Shown here: in pieces, positions 45,401 to 57,580 of the stretch
Layout: each line of letters starts with the position of its first letter
Numbering within the stretch: the first letter of the stretch is position 1
From: Liolophura sinensis
Lineage: Eukaryota; Mollusca; Polyplacophora; Chitonida; Chitonidae
Direction: 5' to 3'
Assembly (NCBI RefSeq): GCF_032854445.1
Contig: NC_088301.1
Span: forward strand, 42,839,116 to 42,903,115
DNA length: 64,000 bases
Made by a program: the position numbers and the translations under genes
The notes under the pieces: model-generated
Databases searched by the model: none
Told to the model about the DNA's origin: nothing
The model's input: only the letters and a program-made list of their open reading frames with translations

Positions 45401-46124
45401 TAGGCGACCAATAAATACCGCTACGTGAAAATTTTTTCCAAGAGACTCTGAAAAAACACTCATGACTTGCCAGAAGGCTTGAGGTATTAACATTTTTAGC
45501 ATTTTCCCAAAAGGATTATCTACAAAGTAAAAAGTGTGCATTTCACTTAACTTATCCAAGTAATAACATTGCCGAAATTCAATCCATCGTTCATATACCA
45601 GTCTTGAAAACAGCTAAATTATACATTATGCCACCGTGTTGCATGATTATACAGCCTGAAATTTCGTCGAGAAGAACTTATCACAATGAAGGGCATTACT
45701 ATCACCTTTTCTTGAGTTAATGTCAATGCTTGAGCCAAGGCTCGACCTGTTTTCACTGACACTTTCTCACTGTGCGGCCGAAAAGACTTCGGCTGACATC
45801 CAAGGGTGTGTAATTTAATTGTCTCAAAAAGATATTAGTAAATGTTTCCACCTTTAATTGAAAATGAAGGCAACAAAATGTTAATGACTAGTACCTTGTC
45901 CACCAGCCTTGTTATTGGCCGGCACGTGCGTACCTGACTCCCCACAGGTTACCCAACGCTTGAAGCTGTATTTCTTGCCTGCAGATGCGGTAGCTTATCC
46001 AAGGTGGATTGACCAATAAGAAGCCTAGAATTTTCTCTGAATTGTAACACCTTTTCCCAATTGTTATTTGCAAAACTACATGGTGTGTCACTGTGCGTCA
46101 CTGACACTCGTCGGTGTAGTATAG

Positions 46125-46190
46125 GTGAGAAATTCTTGAGTATGGCGTTAAACAACAATCAAATAAATAAAAAATGAATAAATAAATATA
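46125..46190 (+). repeat. SINE tail
   Basis: GAGAAATTCTTGAGTATGGC, GTTAAACAACAATCAAATAA and further AATAAAT repeats. The body upstream is unrecognisable. Confidence 0.65.
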
Positions 46191-46505
46191 AAAAATTATG
46201 TGTATGTTTGTATACCACAACAATTTATCAAATCCTAACCCATGGACATTTTTCTAAACCATGAAAAGTATTCGACGACATCAAAATGCCAAACCCTTAA
46301 GTATAACAAGCCGACATATCTATCTTATCCGTTTGTTCTTTTTTCAAATTTTACTCTTTCAAACATATTCACCTAGCTCACTTAAGCAAATTTCTTTCTA
46401 AGAAGAGAAAAAGCTATATGCTTAAAACTTAATTTGATAATTACTCTACTGTACTGGTATCACCAAGCAAATAAAACAATGCTTTGTGTTTAGATTATAG
46501 CATCT

Positions 46506-46511
46506 TTTATT
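46506..46511 (-). terminator. Poly(A) signal, gene E
   Basis: The first AATAAA after the stop of gene E, 230 bases downstream. Confidence 0.5.
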
Positions 46512-46737
46512 CATTGTAGATAACATTGTAGGAGAAGATCTTCCCGTATTAATATGTATTTTGATATGACGGTGTAAACCATTCAATACCATTTTCATGG
46601 ACAGGATCATGTTGACTTTTATACGAATTCAATCAGCAAATACATTATGCACGTGACAGTTTCACAACCTTATATAAGAAAGTGCTTGAAACTTTGTCAT
46701 GTTCCTCCTTCAGAGTTCATCTCAAGCCAGAGGTCAT

Positions 46738-46797
46738 TCACTTAAGAGGGTCGCCCGGTCTGTGATCCTTAACGAAGCACCCTCTTCTGAATACAGC
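46738..46797 (-). CDS. Gene E exon 7: end of LamG domain, extended tail
   Basis: After TTTTTTCAG (phase 0) it reads AVFRRGCFVKDHRPGDPLK then TGA. Confidence 0.82.
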   Translation of the reverse strand, partial: AVFRRGCFVKDHRPGDPLK

Positions 46798-49700
46798 CTG
46801 AAAAAAATGTTTGTAAAGGAAAAGTTAACTACTGCTAAATATTAAAAAATAATCCGGTTTTTCAATTGAATATTCGTCTTTACAGAACAGAGCAAAAATT
46901 ACCTCGTCAAAAGCAAACTAGTCTGGAAGAGGAATATGTGCAATTTCCTTCTAAAGCGGTCTTACAACGACAGCTCATAAAAGAATGGAACGCCGATCTG
47001 GACGATACATGTCTAGATTCTCGTTTACAGGCACAACTTGTCATAATCCTTAACTGACAGAACAATCTTCTTGGTCCAAGATGGTATTTAGGACGAAGTA
47101 TGCAAACATTTAAATTGTTTGTATTTGTGAAAATTGTTTGTAGGCTGATTGTACAAAATAATATAGTTATAAAATTTGTATGCTAAATACTGCGTAAAGC
47201 TCGATCCGTTAATCAATTGCTCCAATCTCCTTCTGAGATAAAATACACAAAACCAACATCATCATTATTCATCATTTTGAAAACCGAATTTTCTATTTTT
47301 CTCGTGTCGATTCCACAAAGACATTTTTGACTTAAGTTAAAAAATTGAAATGTGATAATCAAGCTTATTTTTTGGCTTTAGAAATTAAAATGTTGTCCGC
47401 CTCATCAGTATTAGCTAATGACAAAAGTGTTCCAATTTCTACTTCCAGGGCATTAAACTACGCATTGTAAAGAGGTTTAAAATTTTGACTTAAGTCAGAA
47501 ATGGATTTTGTAATAGGCCCCTGGAACTTAAGCCAGTCCTGATTTTGTTCACATGCAGGAGGTATTTTAAAGGTATTTAAAATTATATTATTTACAAGTT
47601 AAATGAATTTGCCGTTCTATTTTCCAAATCTGGTTGACATATTTCATATCATATGATCGTGTATTAAGTTCCACGCAGTTCGCACAGCAAGTACAAGCAC
47701 ATTATTGGTTTACGTTCATGTGGTTTGAGTTTGAAGTTTTGAGTCTCGGCCTGCATATATCAAGACGTGTTTGCGAGAAAGAAATACAATTCCACTGGAA
47801 AGTATCCATAGCTTGCATGTGATAAATGTGATAACAATACTTGATGTGAGACTGAATACTTTCTTAAAAGGAGATTTTCTTAGTAATCAAGTATATTATA
47901 TTATCATTATGACGAGAATCAAAGTTAATCCAAGGCAAAGCTAGATCTCGTCATGCAATTGCTGCAAATTGTTGCCATAATGATAGTCATCGATCGTCAG
48001 TTATTCATGCCCGTCGACGTTTTTGACTTTTCTGGCGCGGAATGTAAGTTCATGACTCTCCAATTTTGCATACCTCGTCGATGTATCCGTCAAAATCACT
48101 TCCTCCTAAGCCCATGTAACACGGTGTCGCTCTGAGCCCACCTGATCAAGGAAACAGAATACCAGACTCAATGACGCATGTTGGTCTTACAGTGTTTGCG
48201 AATTTCTCTTTTATGTCTATGCGTATATATGTCAAATATGCGTTAATGTAACTCAAATCACCATACGTAGAACTGTGCAGTGGAAATTTTATGCAAATGA
48301 AAGTATCACAAGTATTTCATTAAACATCGAACAGGCATTTACCGTACCACGTCTTCGCGGGTCTCTTATAGTGACTTACTTTCAATGGATGTTTCTGTGA
48401 AACACTCAGCTTCATCTACATACAGGGATAAGACATTGTTGTATAGTACTAGATCGAAGAAATGGAATGCATAGGCATCCTGTGAATAAACGAAAAAATG
48501 ATCAAAAACATATAAAAGTTTGTTTGCTTAATAATATCAACATTTGATATTACTTCAGTCATGCAAGTCTGTATATATTTCAACAAGAAGGCATCTACAC
48601 TAGATTTACTGTGCACGTACAGATGGCACCTGTCATGACACCAGATCCAGTCACTGTATACTGGGTCAAGAGGATCAGCATATGCTGCACTTTAAAAATT
48701 ATACTGAGTACCAGACGAACATGCCAGAAGTTTCTATGGAAATTTTAACAATTTTAACAACTTTAACAATAACTGGGATTTTAGTTTATGAGAGCTCAAG
48801 ACTCACTGGATGGTTGGTGTTGCATGAATAGGTATGGGTTCTTGCTACCGTCCTGATTAGCACTGTGTATCTCTGATCACTCGGTCGATAGGTAATATCA
48901 ATATTTCTTGCTCCAGTATCACACTGTGCATTGGACAGGAGAGTCCTCTCACTGTCGTCAGGTGAAGTATTCAAAACTCGAAACCGAATTTGGATTTGGA
49001 GCTTGGTTCCGAGATCATTACTGCCCGTGAACCAAAGTACCACCCGTCCGTTCTTAATTCTGGCCGCACCTCCAGTGGTACCGCTAACGGACGCTTCTGG
49101 CGTCACAGCTGGCCACGGTTGTCTTCCCAAGGCACGGTTATATCCGCTGTCATCCTGGATACCCTTGTCGAAAGTTGCGTTCATCAGCAAAAAGCAACCC
49201 GACGCAAGTGCCCTTTGAAGAACTGCAAGATGGGATGAAGAAGAGAAATGAGAGCAGTAAAATCTGATATACTTACTCCAGCAGTCAACAAAAGACTGTT
49301 GTTTCAAATGTAGATACGCGAAATCATAATGTCCAAAGCAAATAATAAAATGACATTCTAAACAAAGAAACAGATGCATCAAAACTAACTAAATACACGT
49401 ACCAGAACACAGCCACTCAATCGAAATTGTTTATTGTGATCTTGTTTTAATTAACTCTTTATTCGGTATTGCCGATTCCATATTTGTATGCTTAAAACGC
49501 ACGAGATGAATTTGTATCGAATCCAAAACATTCTACAAACAAGGTCAATGTGTTACCTGTGAGTCCACCAGAAGCCCTGGGCTCTCCTGGACCCCATTCG
49601 CATCGACATTGGCTTTGGTCCCAAACGAGAAGTTCCGGGCAATTGAATGGAGTCTCTACCCATTCTCCACGTGCACGTTTTTGGAACTGTGTCGGTTTGC

Positions 49701-50725
49701 CTGGTATAGGCCGGTGGTGTGGGCAATCTGGGTCAGTTATTATAACAGGTTTAGCTTCACATCTGCAATTAGCTTGGGACCAAATCAGAGGGGTGACGCA
49801 GTTAAACTCAAAGGACACGCCACCAGAAAGGACCCTAAACGAGGTAGCGTTGTCTCCAGGGCTGTAGTTAGAACAATCTAAAAAAAGAGATCGAGTTGAA
49901 TTATTTCATCTACAAAGTCAAACCATGATTAGGCCTACATAACAATGCGTATCTTTGGTAGTGCCAATTGTCAATGTTAAAAATGCAAAGACATATAATA
50001 GATGATATTATTATTATAAGGTCAAATGTTTCGTTTCAGGAAACTTTTGTCAGCAGAAGCTTGTATAAAAACATGCTGTTGTAACTGAAGTAAATAACTT
50101 ATAAAACTTCGGAAACGCCATGTTACGCAAAAGGAGGTAGCATTTTTTGGTAACACGTAACCACATAAGGGTAAACGCACAGAATAAATGAATAAATTTT
50201 TAATATTTTTCTGAACAAATCTTGTACTTAAACGCTTTGCTAGTAAGAGAAAATCCTAATACAGAAAATTTTGGGCAAGTTGAACTTACGCCCCTTAAAT
50301 TACTCAGGAGCAATTTTTGTTTTACGTATTGGGTTGGAACTGGTGTTAAGATTTATGCCCGACTTAAGTTTAAGTACGCTGTTGAGCGGAGCAGGCTTGG
50401 TAACACATTTATGACATGAGCGTGACCTACCTTCCGGTGGTGTACCCCGGTCATCGATGCTGACAACAGGGGGAATAATAATTGGAGGACGTGTCTCTGT
50501 CGGTGAGGATCTGGGCGTGACCGTCTCGCCCTCAGGCACATTCTGGGCGGCGGTAGGTTCCACCACATTTTCTTGCTGACCTTGGGCAGAGGGAGGGTCC
50601 GTGACGATTATCTCCATCACCCCTTGGACCGATGCCGGCTCCGTGGCATTCCCATCAGTTCTGTTTTCCCCAAGATTGCAGTGGCATGCGCCCACCAGTA
50701 AGACCACTATGTACAACGTGATCAT
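46738..50725 (-). CDS. Gene E: secreted chitin-binding-like + LamG protein
   Basis: Coding exons on the minus strand: 50725-50431, 49877-49557, 49222-48807, 48479-48380, 48141-48074 and 46797-46738. They total 1,260 nt, 419 aa, with no frameshift. Order: signal peptide MITLYIVVLLVGACHC, an 82-residue linker rich in Pro, Glu, Thr and Gln with a loose repeat (EPASVQ, DPPSAQ, EPTAAQ), the chitin-binding-like module, and the LamG domain. The last exon is longer than in the paralogues (60 nt against 36-45), adding a charged tail VKDHRPGDPLK after FRRGC. It is the most diverged member of the C/D/E subgroup (GRQPW for GREPW, NVLSLYVDEAEC for LLTLxVDxVEC). Location extracellular; matrix role inferred. 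Confidence 0.84.
48074..48141 (-). CDS. Gene E exon 6: LamG segment
   Basis: 68 nt: GGLRATPCYMGLGGSDFDGY then IDE, between GATCAG and GTATGC. Confidence 0.84.
48380..48479 (-). CDS. Gene E exon 5: LamG segment
   Basis: 100 nt between TTCACAG and GTAAGT: DAYAFHFFDLVLYNNVLSLY then VDEAECFTETSIE. Confidence 0.84.
48807..49222 (-). CDS. Gene E exon 4: LamG core
   Basis: After CTTGCAG (phase 1): LQRALASGCFLLMNATF, ALGRQPWPAV, GTTGGAARIKNGRVVLWF, TGSNDLGTKLQIQIRFRV, LLSNAQC, YRPSDQRYTV, ending YSCNTNHP before GTGAGT (phase 0). Confidence 0.84.
49557..49877 (-). CDS. Gene E exon 3: chitin-binding-like module
   Basis: Phase 1-1, 321 nt: DCSNYSPGDNATSFRVLSGG, CVTPLIWSQANCRCEAKPV, CPHHRPIPGKPTQFQKRARG, LVWDQSQCRCEWGPGEP. 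It has the same eight cysteines as its paralogues. Confidence 0.84.
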
Positions 50726-50742
50726 TTTCCCAAGACCTTTCG
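50431..50742 (-). CDS. Gene E exon 2: signal peptide and P/E/T linker
   Basis: Acceptor CATTAAG at 50743, ATG at 50725, donor GGAAG|GTAGGT in phase 1. The hydrophobic core IVVLLVGACHC marks secretion; the linker carries NRT and NAT glycosylation-type sites. Confidence 0.82.
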
Positions 50743-51073
50743 CTTAATGGATGAAATATGAGAATAAATGATCACAAATAAAGGCCTTCTGGCGTTTATT
50801 CTTAATACAATTTTTTATTACAAACGGTTCATATGCCTCTACTAGGCCTTGTGCATTGCTGACATTCCACCGTGGTACAAAATATATCTAAGAATTTAGC
50901 TGAAATATGAGCAAGCGAGGGAGTGTTGAAATGCTAAGAAATCTATAGCCATATCCTTTATCTTTCTATCAGACTTGTTTTAATGTTAATGAAATAAATA
51001 TCATTCATCACTAATCAATTCAAAAGAACTTCAAAGGTGAATATGAAGAATAGGAACATCTTTAAATACTTAC

Positions 51074-51115
51074 AGATTTTCGGGTATATCCTTATTCTAC
51101 GAAAGTATTAAGAGA
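51074..51115 (-). other. Gene E untranslated exon 1 (approximate 5' end)
   Basis: From about 30 bases after TATAAAAG to donor AAAATCT|GTAAGT. No ATG inside. Confidence 0.5.
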
Positions 51116-51138
51116 TTTACAACAGCCGTTTAGACGGT

Positions 51139-51146
51139 CTTTTATA
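51139..51146 (-). promoter_or_regulatory. TATA box, gene E
   Basis: TATAAAAG on the minus strand, identical to the gene A box. Confidence 0.6.
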
Positions 51147-52787
51147 TCCTAATGATGATAAAAAAAAATGTCTTATTTTTTGTTGTGTGCCGTAGGGGAA
51201 CAAAGCCCTTAATTATCCAAACAAAGCAACATACTACACTTTCTTTTTGCAATTGGAATTCTATTCAACAGGTAAAAAAAAAAGCGATCAACTCATGTGT
51301 AAAAATTTACTGTGTGCTCCTTGTACGTCGTTTTAACTCGAAATAACAAACACAGATTTGTGTATGTAACATAAATTTAACCAGAGTAAGCATTGCTTTG
51401 CCATGTTTCTCACTGAAACGTGCGTTTTAATTTTAATAGTGGACACTTTTGTTTTGGTTTTATGTCTAGAGTATTTACAGTGATATTAGGTTTTAACAGT
51501 TCTACCACTGGGATAATTGCTGTAGGCAGTCACAATATGCCACCGATCAAGCCTGTACCATTGTAAGTAAGCAGATCCAAGATAACACGGTGGGGATTAC
51601 AGCGTCAAGCAACGCCCAGGTCTGATACATCTCTTAATTTTAAAAGCACTTATGAACAAATTACATAGCGAAAGTTTCTTCCTTCACTGAAAACGTTTAA
51701 CAACGACTACTGATTAAAGGATATGGGTCGGAATATTCTTCTATATACTAATTATAAAAACATGCTGAAACATTTGGATAAAATATCGAATAGTCACATG
51801 GGTATTTATAAGTTATTAAAACACTTGAAATGAATTAACTTCGCAAAGACAGCTTACAGATTCGAAACATTTCTTTCCCTACCTGATATGACTATCCCTG
51901 GGTTCACACCATGGCCTGTGGCTATATGAAAACATCGCGGATTTTCTTTATTTGTTTCGGTCTCTGTTTTTTTAGTTTTTACTGTTCATTTCTATTTTAC
52001 TGTTTATTTTCGAGACTGACCTACCAAAAATGTATATACATTTGTATGATACTAGGTCATTAGTCTCTAAATTTGGCCATCTCATTATTAGTCTACAAAA
52101 CCTTACAGATATTAAACCGAGCCACGTGAAAGTCCATGTTTACCGCTTTCCCGCCAAAAAAATGTTACTTATAACCTGTAAGGTTTGGCCCAAAATACAA
52201 ACTATATAGTCTGAAAACACCTACAGAACTTATGCTTTAGGGGATCTGGAGCAGAGATGAACTAAAAGCCGCTACTATATGCATTAAGAGGAGAAGAAAA
52301 ATGCGCTCTTTCCCATATCCGTGACTTACAAGCCCGTAAAACTGATTGACGAGGACTCTTGGTTTCTATATTCAACTCCAAGTGCGTGGATGGGATCAGT
52401 AGGAACAAGATATCACAGTTTGAACGATTACCGCTTAATGCATTAGTATTCGCCACTTTGCATACAAATGAAACTGCGCCATGACAACAAGAGCATTTAC
52501 AGGGCAGGATTCGGTGAATCATAATCCATCAACATCACCGTGGCAAGTAGTTATACAGTACAGAACTAAAACGAATGGAAAAGTAATCTTTAGGCAAACG
52601 TTTAGGCTAATAATGTAATTGTAGTGCCTTTTAGAATATACAAAGATACTGCTGGGGGGTTCCTGCATAAATCAGGATTCTGCCGGTGAACTAACTAACA
52701 ACGAAGCCTAGTCCCTTAATTTAATGTGATCCCGTGTTAAATGTATTGACAACGCAGCATTTTCAATAACTCTAGACCACTGACGCC
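51147..52787. other. Non-coding, no gene recognised
   Basis: Upstream flank of gene E. A minus frame of 86 codons at 52262-52522 has no recognisable domain. No repeat is seen. Confidence 0.4.
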
Positions 52788-52960
52788 TAAAATATTACAG
52801 TTAACATTATTACATTTTTTATCTAATTCTGCTTAAGTTATGGTGCTAGGGGGTGTGACATGCTACTTTTTAAGCATATGCATGAACAGCCAGAATATTA
52901 CCCTAACTGGGGTAAACAGACATGAGGCCGTATTTCATTGGTTACGTGTGACCATCTGGC
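52788..52960 (+). repeat. Local duplication, copy 1
   Basis: CAGTTAACATTATTACATTT, TCTGCTTAAGTTATGGTGCT, AGGGGGTGTG, TTTTTAAGCATATGCATGAA and GAGGCCGTATTTCATTGGTTA recur in the same order at 53335-53505. Confidence 0.65.
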
Positions 52961-53229
52961 TTTACTCTCTATGATGTACGTCTTTAATGATATGACAAGT
53001 ATACCATTTGATAATAAAATACTCTCCTCTGATAAATACTCAGCACAATCATGGGACTCTAATGAACACTTTACCATCACAGTGCTAAAACAAAAACTTT
53101 GTAGAAAGATATACTCCGGTATACTCTGTTTTCTCACGGATATAATTTCATTTAATAATCACATAGGAAATATTGCAGTCACTTCCACCACCAACGCGAC
53201 TGTGTGGGTAAAGTGAACGACTCCTTACC

Positions 53230-53650
53230 CACAATGCCCACAAGGAGCGGCATCAATTCCGGCCTTGGAAAGGGAATTTGTAGATTCCCACACTTCCGGT
53301 GTTCCTGTGATTTTGATGATTGCGTGGAATCTAATATATTGCAGTTAACATAACTTAATCCTACATTTGCCTTTTGGTTTTTGTTATACTTCTGCTTAAG
53401 TCATGGTGCTAGCGAGGGGGTGTGTGTTTTGCTACTATATTTAAGCATTTACATGAACGTATACTCTGAGGTGAATTGACAAGAGGCCATATTTCACTGG
53501 TCATCACACTGTCGTCGCTGCACTGCTTTTACTCTCTATTCCATTACTGATACATAGAATACTGTGCTTCACAGGTGAGAACGTTGGTCAGTAACTTGAC
53601 AAGCGTTGTTTGTTTACAACCGGCCATTCCGGTTTCCACACCACTGACGT
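53230..53650 (+). repeat. Disrupted SINE (family 3) split by duplication copy 2
   Basis: The left part has GGAATTTGTAGATTCCCACA; the right part, at 53588-53645, has GGTCAGTAACTTGACAAG and CCGGTTTCCACACC, both family 3 blocks. Between them lies the second copy of the 52.8-kb repeat (CTTCTGCTTAAGTCATGGTG, GAGGCCATATTTCACTGG). This suggests a repeat landed in a SINE, or a compound unit. Confidence 0.5.
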
Positions 53651-55734
53651 ATAAATTTCATCAAATTTACCGAAATGTATCAAAATAAACTAAATTTCTA
53701 AGTCATACTGTATAATTTTTATAAATAAATCGCCTCACAAACAGCTGAAAGACATACAACAGATCGTAATTTAAGTAGTGAAGACGTGAATTACGTCACC
53801 TCCTTACAGTGCATCTGAGACGTATAAGCAAGTATTTTAATGTTGATTACCTTCACCCATACAACATGTCGTCCTCGTAAAGACTGGAACAATCTTCAGT
53901 GCGACATAAATCCGGAGTCAACTGAGGATAGTCTAGCCGGTGATTACCACATTGAAGAACGGTCGCCCTTTCGTCATTTACCCCAAAATTACTTTCTACC
54001 GACATTAAAGCATGCATTGCTATTGTGAAAACAACACTAGTCCATTAGCCAACCAGAATCCTTATTGCCTGTGGCTTAGGTGCATATCGGACCTTTTTGT
54101 GGGATTACGGTTTAAATCGGCAAACAGATCAATCTTACATCCATTAATATATATAATTCCTAGATATCAGTGCTCTAAAACAACTTGACACTCCTTCCTT
54201 TCCTTTGTATATGTTATAACAAGATATTAAGTTTATACTATAGTTTCAGAGGTTTGTATATAATTGAACGAAAGATTTTGCAATTAGAGTGAGCCTGGGG
54301 GCTGTTACACATACGTAAGTCTACATGACCTGCAGTGGTACGTGTCATACCGTTCTCGTAAGTCAGAATTAAGTGACATAATATCATAGAAGTGCGGGAA
54401 AATGGACACTTTGCCTTAAAAATAATGAAATATTGCTGTATAATGAATGTCACATGAATAGCAATAGTTTATGGTTTGTTCCTCTTTTGTTGCATTAATG
54501 CTGTGAATGAAGTGAGTATTTGCCGTTTTTCGCGATGTTTTTGAGTTGACATGGTCTGTCAGTGATCCGAAACGACTAGGGAGCCCCATTTAAGAAAACA
54601 TGTGCCATTTATCGCAATTAACAGGCTTCATTAGCAATTAACAGACATGATAGATTTAAATACTGTGTCTTTTTTTATAGGCGATGTTTAATCTCCGGAG
54701 GGTGTCGCTCAAGAAGAGTTGTGACAGTGTTGATAATAAATTGCCACCCACATTGGCTATGTTGGACAGCTGTCTGATACAGGAAACAGGGAATTGTATA
54801 ATAAATTACTTTTTTATTCTAGCTAATTTCCGCAGGGAAGGGCGGTATGATGGCAGTCCATAACATGAGCAAACCGCTGAATGCTAGATTTGTCAACGTG
54901 GAAAAACGCCCATTTACAAATATCATTTAATTATTATATCTCAGGGCATAACGACTCCTAAATTACGAATATTGTATTTCAGTCTTCAAATTCTGCTATT
55001 GCCATGCATTGATTTTCATCAGGGGATGGAATTATTGTTTTAATTTATAAAAACGACGACACAGTTTTAAAATCAAACAATACTGCATGGTTCACTTTAG
55101 GATGTTGGTGTCAAAGCAAATGCGCAGATTTGCTTAACACTCCTGTTTTATTTGACTGCAATACGAGTTTTGAAAGATAGATGAAAATCTACTTTCATCT
55201 CTTTATTATCTAGGTTTACATCATGACTCCAAGAAAATCACATCTTCCTAAACTGGTACAACACTCTCAAGGATAGGTTTTGGATCGGATCTTATCATAC
55301 CATCCAAAAAGCTGCCTCGACTTAGTTCGTATCCGTTGTACATTGTATTCATTTTAAGAGTTATATGTTGTCAGACTATACTAGAAGTAGATACAGTGTC
55401 TATCCTTGGCTGATGTATAACATTTTATCACTATTTGACTTCATTGTAAAATATATATCTAGTTTTAATTGGCAGATGTTGTCTTCCTATCAACGTACTA
55501 ACATACAAATGTATACACTAATGTAAAAAAAAAAAAAAGACACATGGCCCTTCTACCATGCAGTATTTATGTATGCATGGACTATAAACGTACCTCATCT
55601 CATATTATTCTCATTACTTTTTTGCATATAATTCAGTGCAAGAAATTGTGCAGTACGGGGTATGTTTAACTGTATAACGTAGAGTTATACTGTATAATCC
55701 TCAACAAAGCCAGGGTGCGATTCAATAGTTGGCA
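53651..55734. other. Non-coding, no gene recognised
   Basis: AT-rich. A short direct repeat (AGCAATTAACAG and CGCAATTAACAG, about 54614-54644) is the only structure noted. Confidence 0.4.
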
Positions 55735-57540
55735 TGCTTCAACCGTTATGTACAATGTGACTCTCTAGTGACCATGCATCACTTGTTATCTACAGGTGGG
55801 ACTCCCTAACGACAACACTTCACTGGTTATGCTCTACGCACGTATGTGGGAAGGTGGCCATACTTCACGGGTTATGTACTTGTGTGACTCTATAGGAAAA
55901 CACCGACTCTCCAGATAGTAAATCGTATCTGGATCCATATTTGTACAAAACGGTTTTCTCTATCGCAGACTTTACGACAAGAGGGATAGTTTTAATTATG
56001 ACATAGTAAATTATCCTTACTTACTATCTAGTGGCTATACTTCATTGGTTACGTACTTGTGTGATTCTATAGTGGGCATACTTCAACCGTTATGGACAAG
56101 TGTGACTCTTTAGTGACCATACCTCACGAGTTGTGTAGAAGTGTGACTCTCTAGTGGCCATACTTCACGGGTTATGTACAAGTGTAACTCTCTAGGGACC
56201 AAACATCAAGGGTTATGTACATGTGTGACTCTCTAGGGACCATACTCGGTTTATGTACAAATGTGACTCTCTAGTGGCCATACTTCACGGGTTATGTACA
56301 AGTGTGACTCTCTAGGGACCATACATCACAGGTTATGTACAAGTGTGACTCTCTAAGGGCCATACATTGCGGGTTATGTACATGTGTGACTCTCTAGGGA
56401 CCATACATCACGGGTTATGTACAAGTGTGACTCTCTAGGGACCATACATCACGGGTTATGTACATGTGTGACAATCTAGGGACCATACATCACAGGTTAT
56501 GTACAAGTGTGACTCTCTAGGGACCATATATCACGGGTTATGTACATGTGTGACTCTCTAGGGACCATACATCACGGGTTATGTACATGTGTGACTCTCT
56601 AGGGACCATACATCACGGGTTATGTACATGTGTGACAATCTAGGGACCATACATCACAGGTTATGTACAAGTGTGACTCTCTAGGGACCATATATCACGG
56701 GTTATGTACATGTGTGATTCTCTAGGGACCATAGTGTGACTCTCTAGAGACCATACTCGGGTTATGTCAAATGTGACTCTCTAGGGATCATACTTCATAG
56801 GTTATGTTCAAGTGTGACTCTCTAGAGACCATACTCGGGTTATGTGCAAATGTGACTCTCTAGGGACCATACTTCACAGGTCATGTACAAGTGTTACTCT
56901 CTAGGGACCATACATCACAGGTTATGTACATGTGGGACTCTCTAGGGACCATACTTCACAGGTTATGTACAAGTGTGACTCTCTAGGGACCATACTCAGG
57001 GTATGTGCAAATGTGACTCTCTAGGGACCATACTTTACAGGTTATGTATGAGTGTGACTCTCTAGGAACAATACTCAAATTATGTACAAAAGTGACACTC
57101 TAGTAGCCATACTTCACGGGTTATGTACAAGTGTTACTCTCTAGGGACCATACATCACAGGTTATGTACATGTGTGACTCTCTAGGGACCATAATCGGGT
57201 TATGTACAAATGTGACTCTCTAGGGAACATACTTCACAGGTTATGTACAAGTGTGACTCTATAGGGACCATTCTCGGGTTATGTACAAATGTGACTCTCT
57301 AGAGACCATACATCACGGGTTATGTACATGTGTGACTCTCTAGGGACAATAGTGTGACTCTGTAGAGACCATACTCGGGTTATGTACAAGTGTGACTCTC
57401 TAGGGACCATACTCGGGTTATGTACAAATGAGACTCTCAAGGGACCATACTTCACAGGTTATGTACAAGTGTGACTCTCTAGGGACCATACTCGGCTTAT
57501 GTGCAAATGTGACTCTCTAGGGACTATATTTCGTCGGTTA
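55735..57540. repeat. 41-bp minisatellite
   Basis: Unit ACCATACATCACGGGTTATG followed by TACATGTGTGACTCTCTAGGG, 41 bp, with a common 38-bp form in which ATACATCACGGG is shortened to ATACTCGGG. It is regular from about 56060 to 57530 and degenerate before that, with a non-repeat gap near 55905-56030. Roughly 40 units. It ends against a SINE tail (GCGACGTTAAACTCACTCAC). Confidence 0.9.
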
Positions 57541-57580
57541 CCGTTTTAAGTGCGACGTTAAACTCACTCACTCGCTGGAT
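57541..57580 (+). repeat. SINE tail (family 2 type) at array edge
   Basis: CGGTTACCGTTTTAAGTGCG, ACGTTAAACTCACTCACTCG. Only the 3' end is present, directly abutting the 41-bp array. Confidence 0.6.

Larger units (their letters stand above)
40964..46505. other. Intergenic; scattered SINE tails only
   Basis: About 5.5 kb without a recognisable gene. SINE pieces lie at 42340-42450 (body and GGGTATGGCGTAAAACAC), 44995-45055 (TTGATTACGACGTGTAACAC plus AATAAATAAATAA) and 46125-46190. A 17-bp tandem duplication (ATCACTCTGTACA twice) sits near 42995-43022. Confidence 0.5.
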
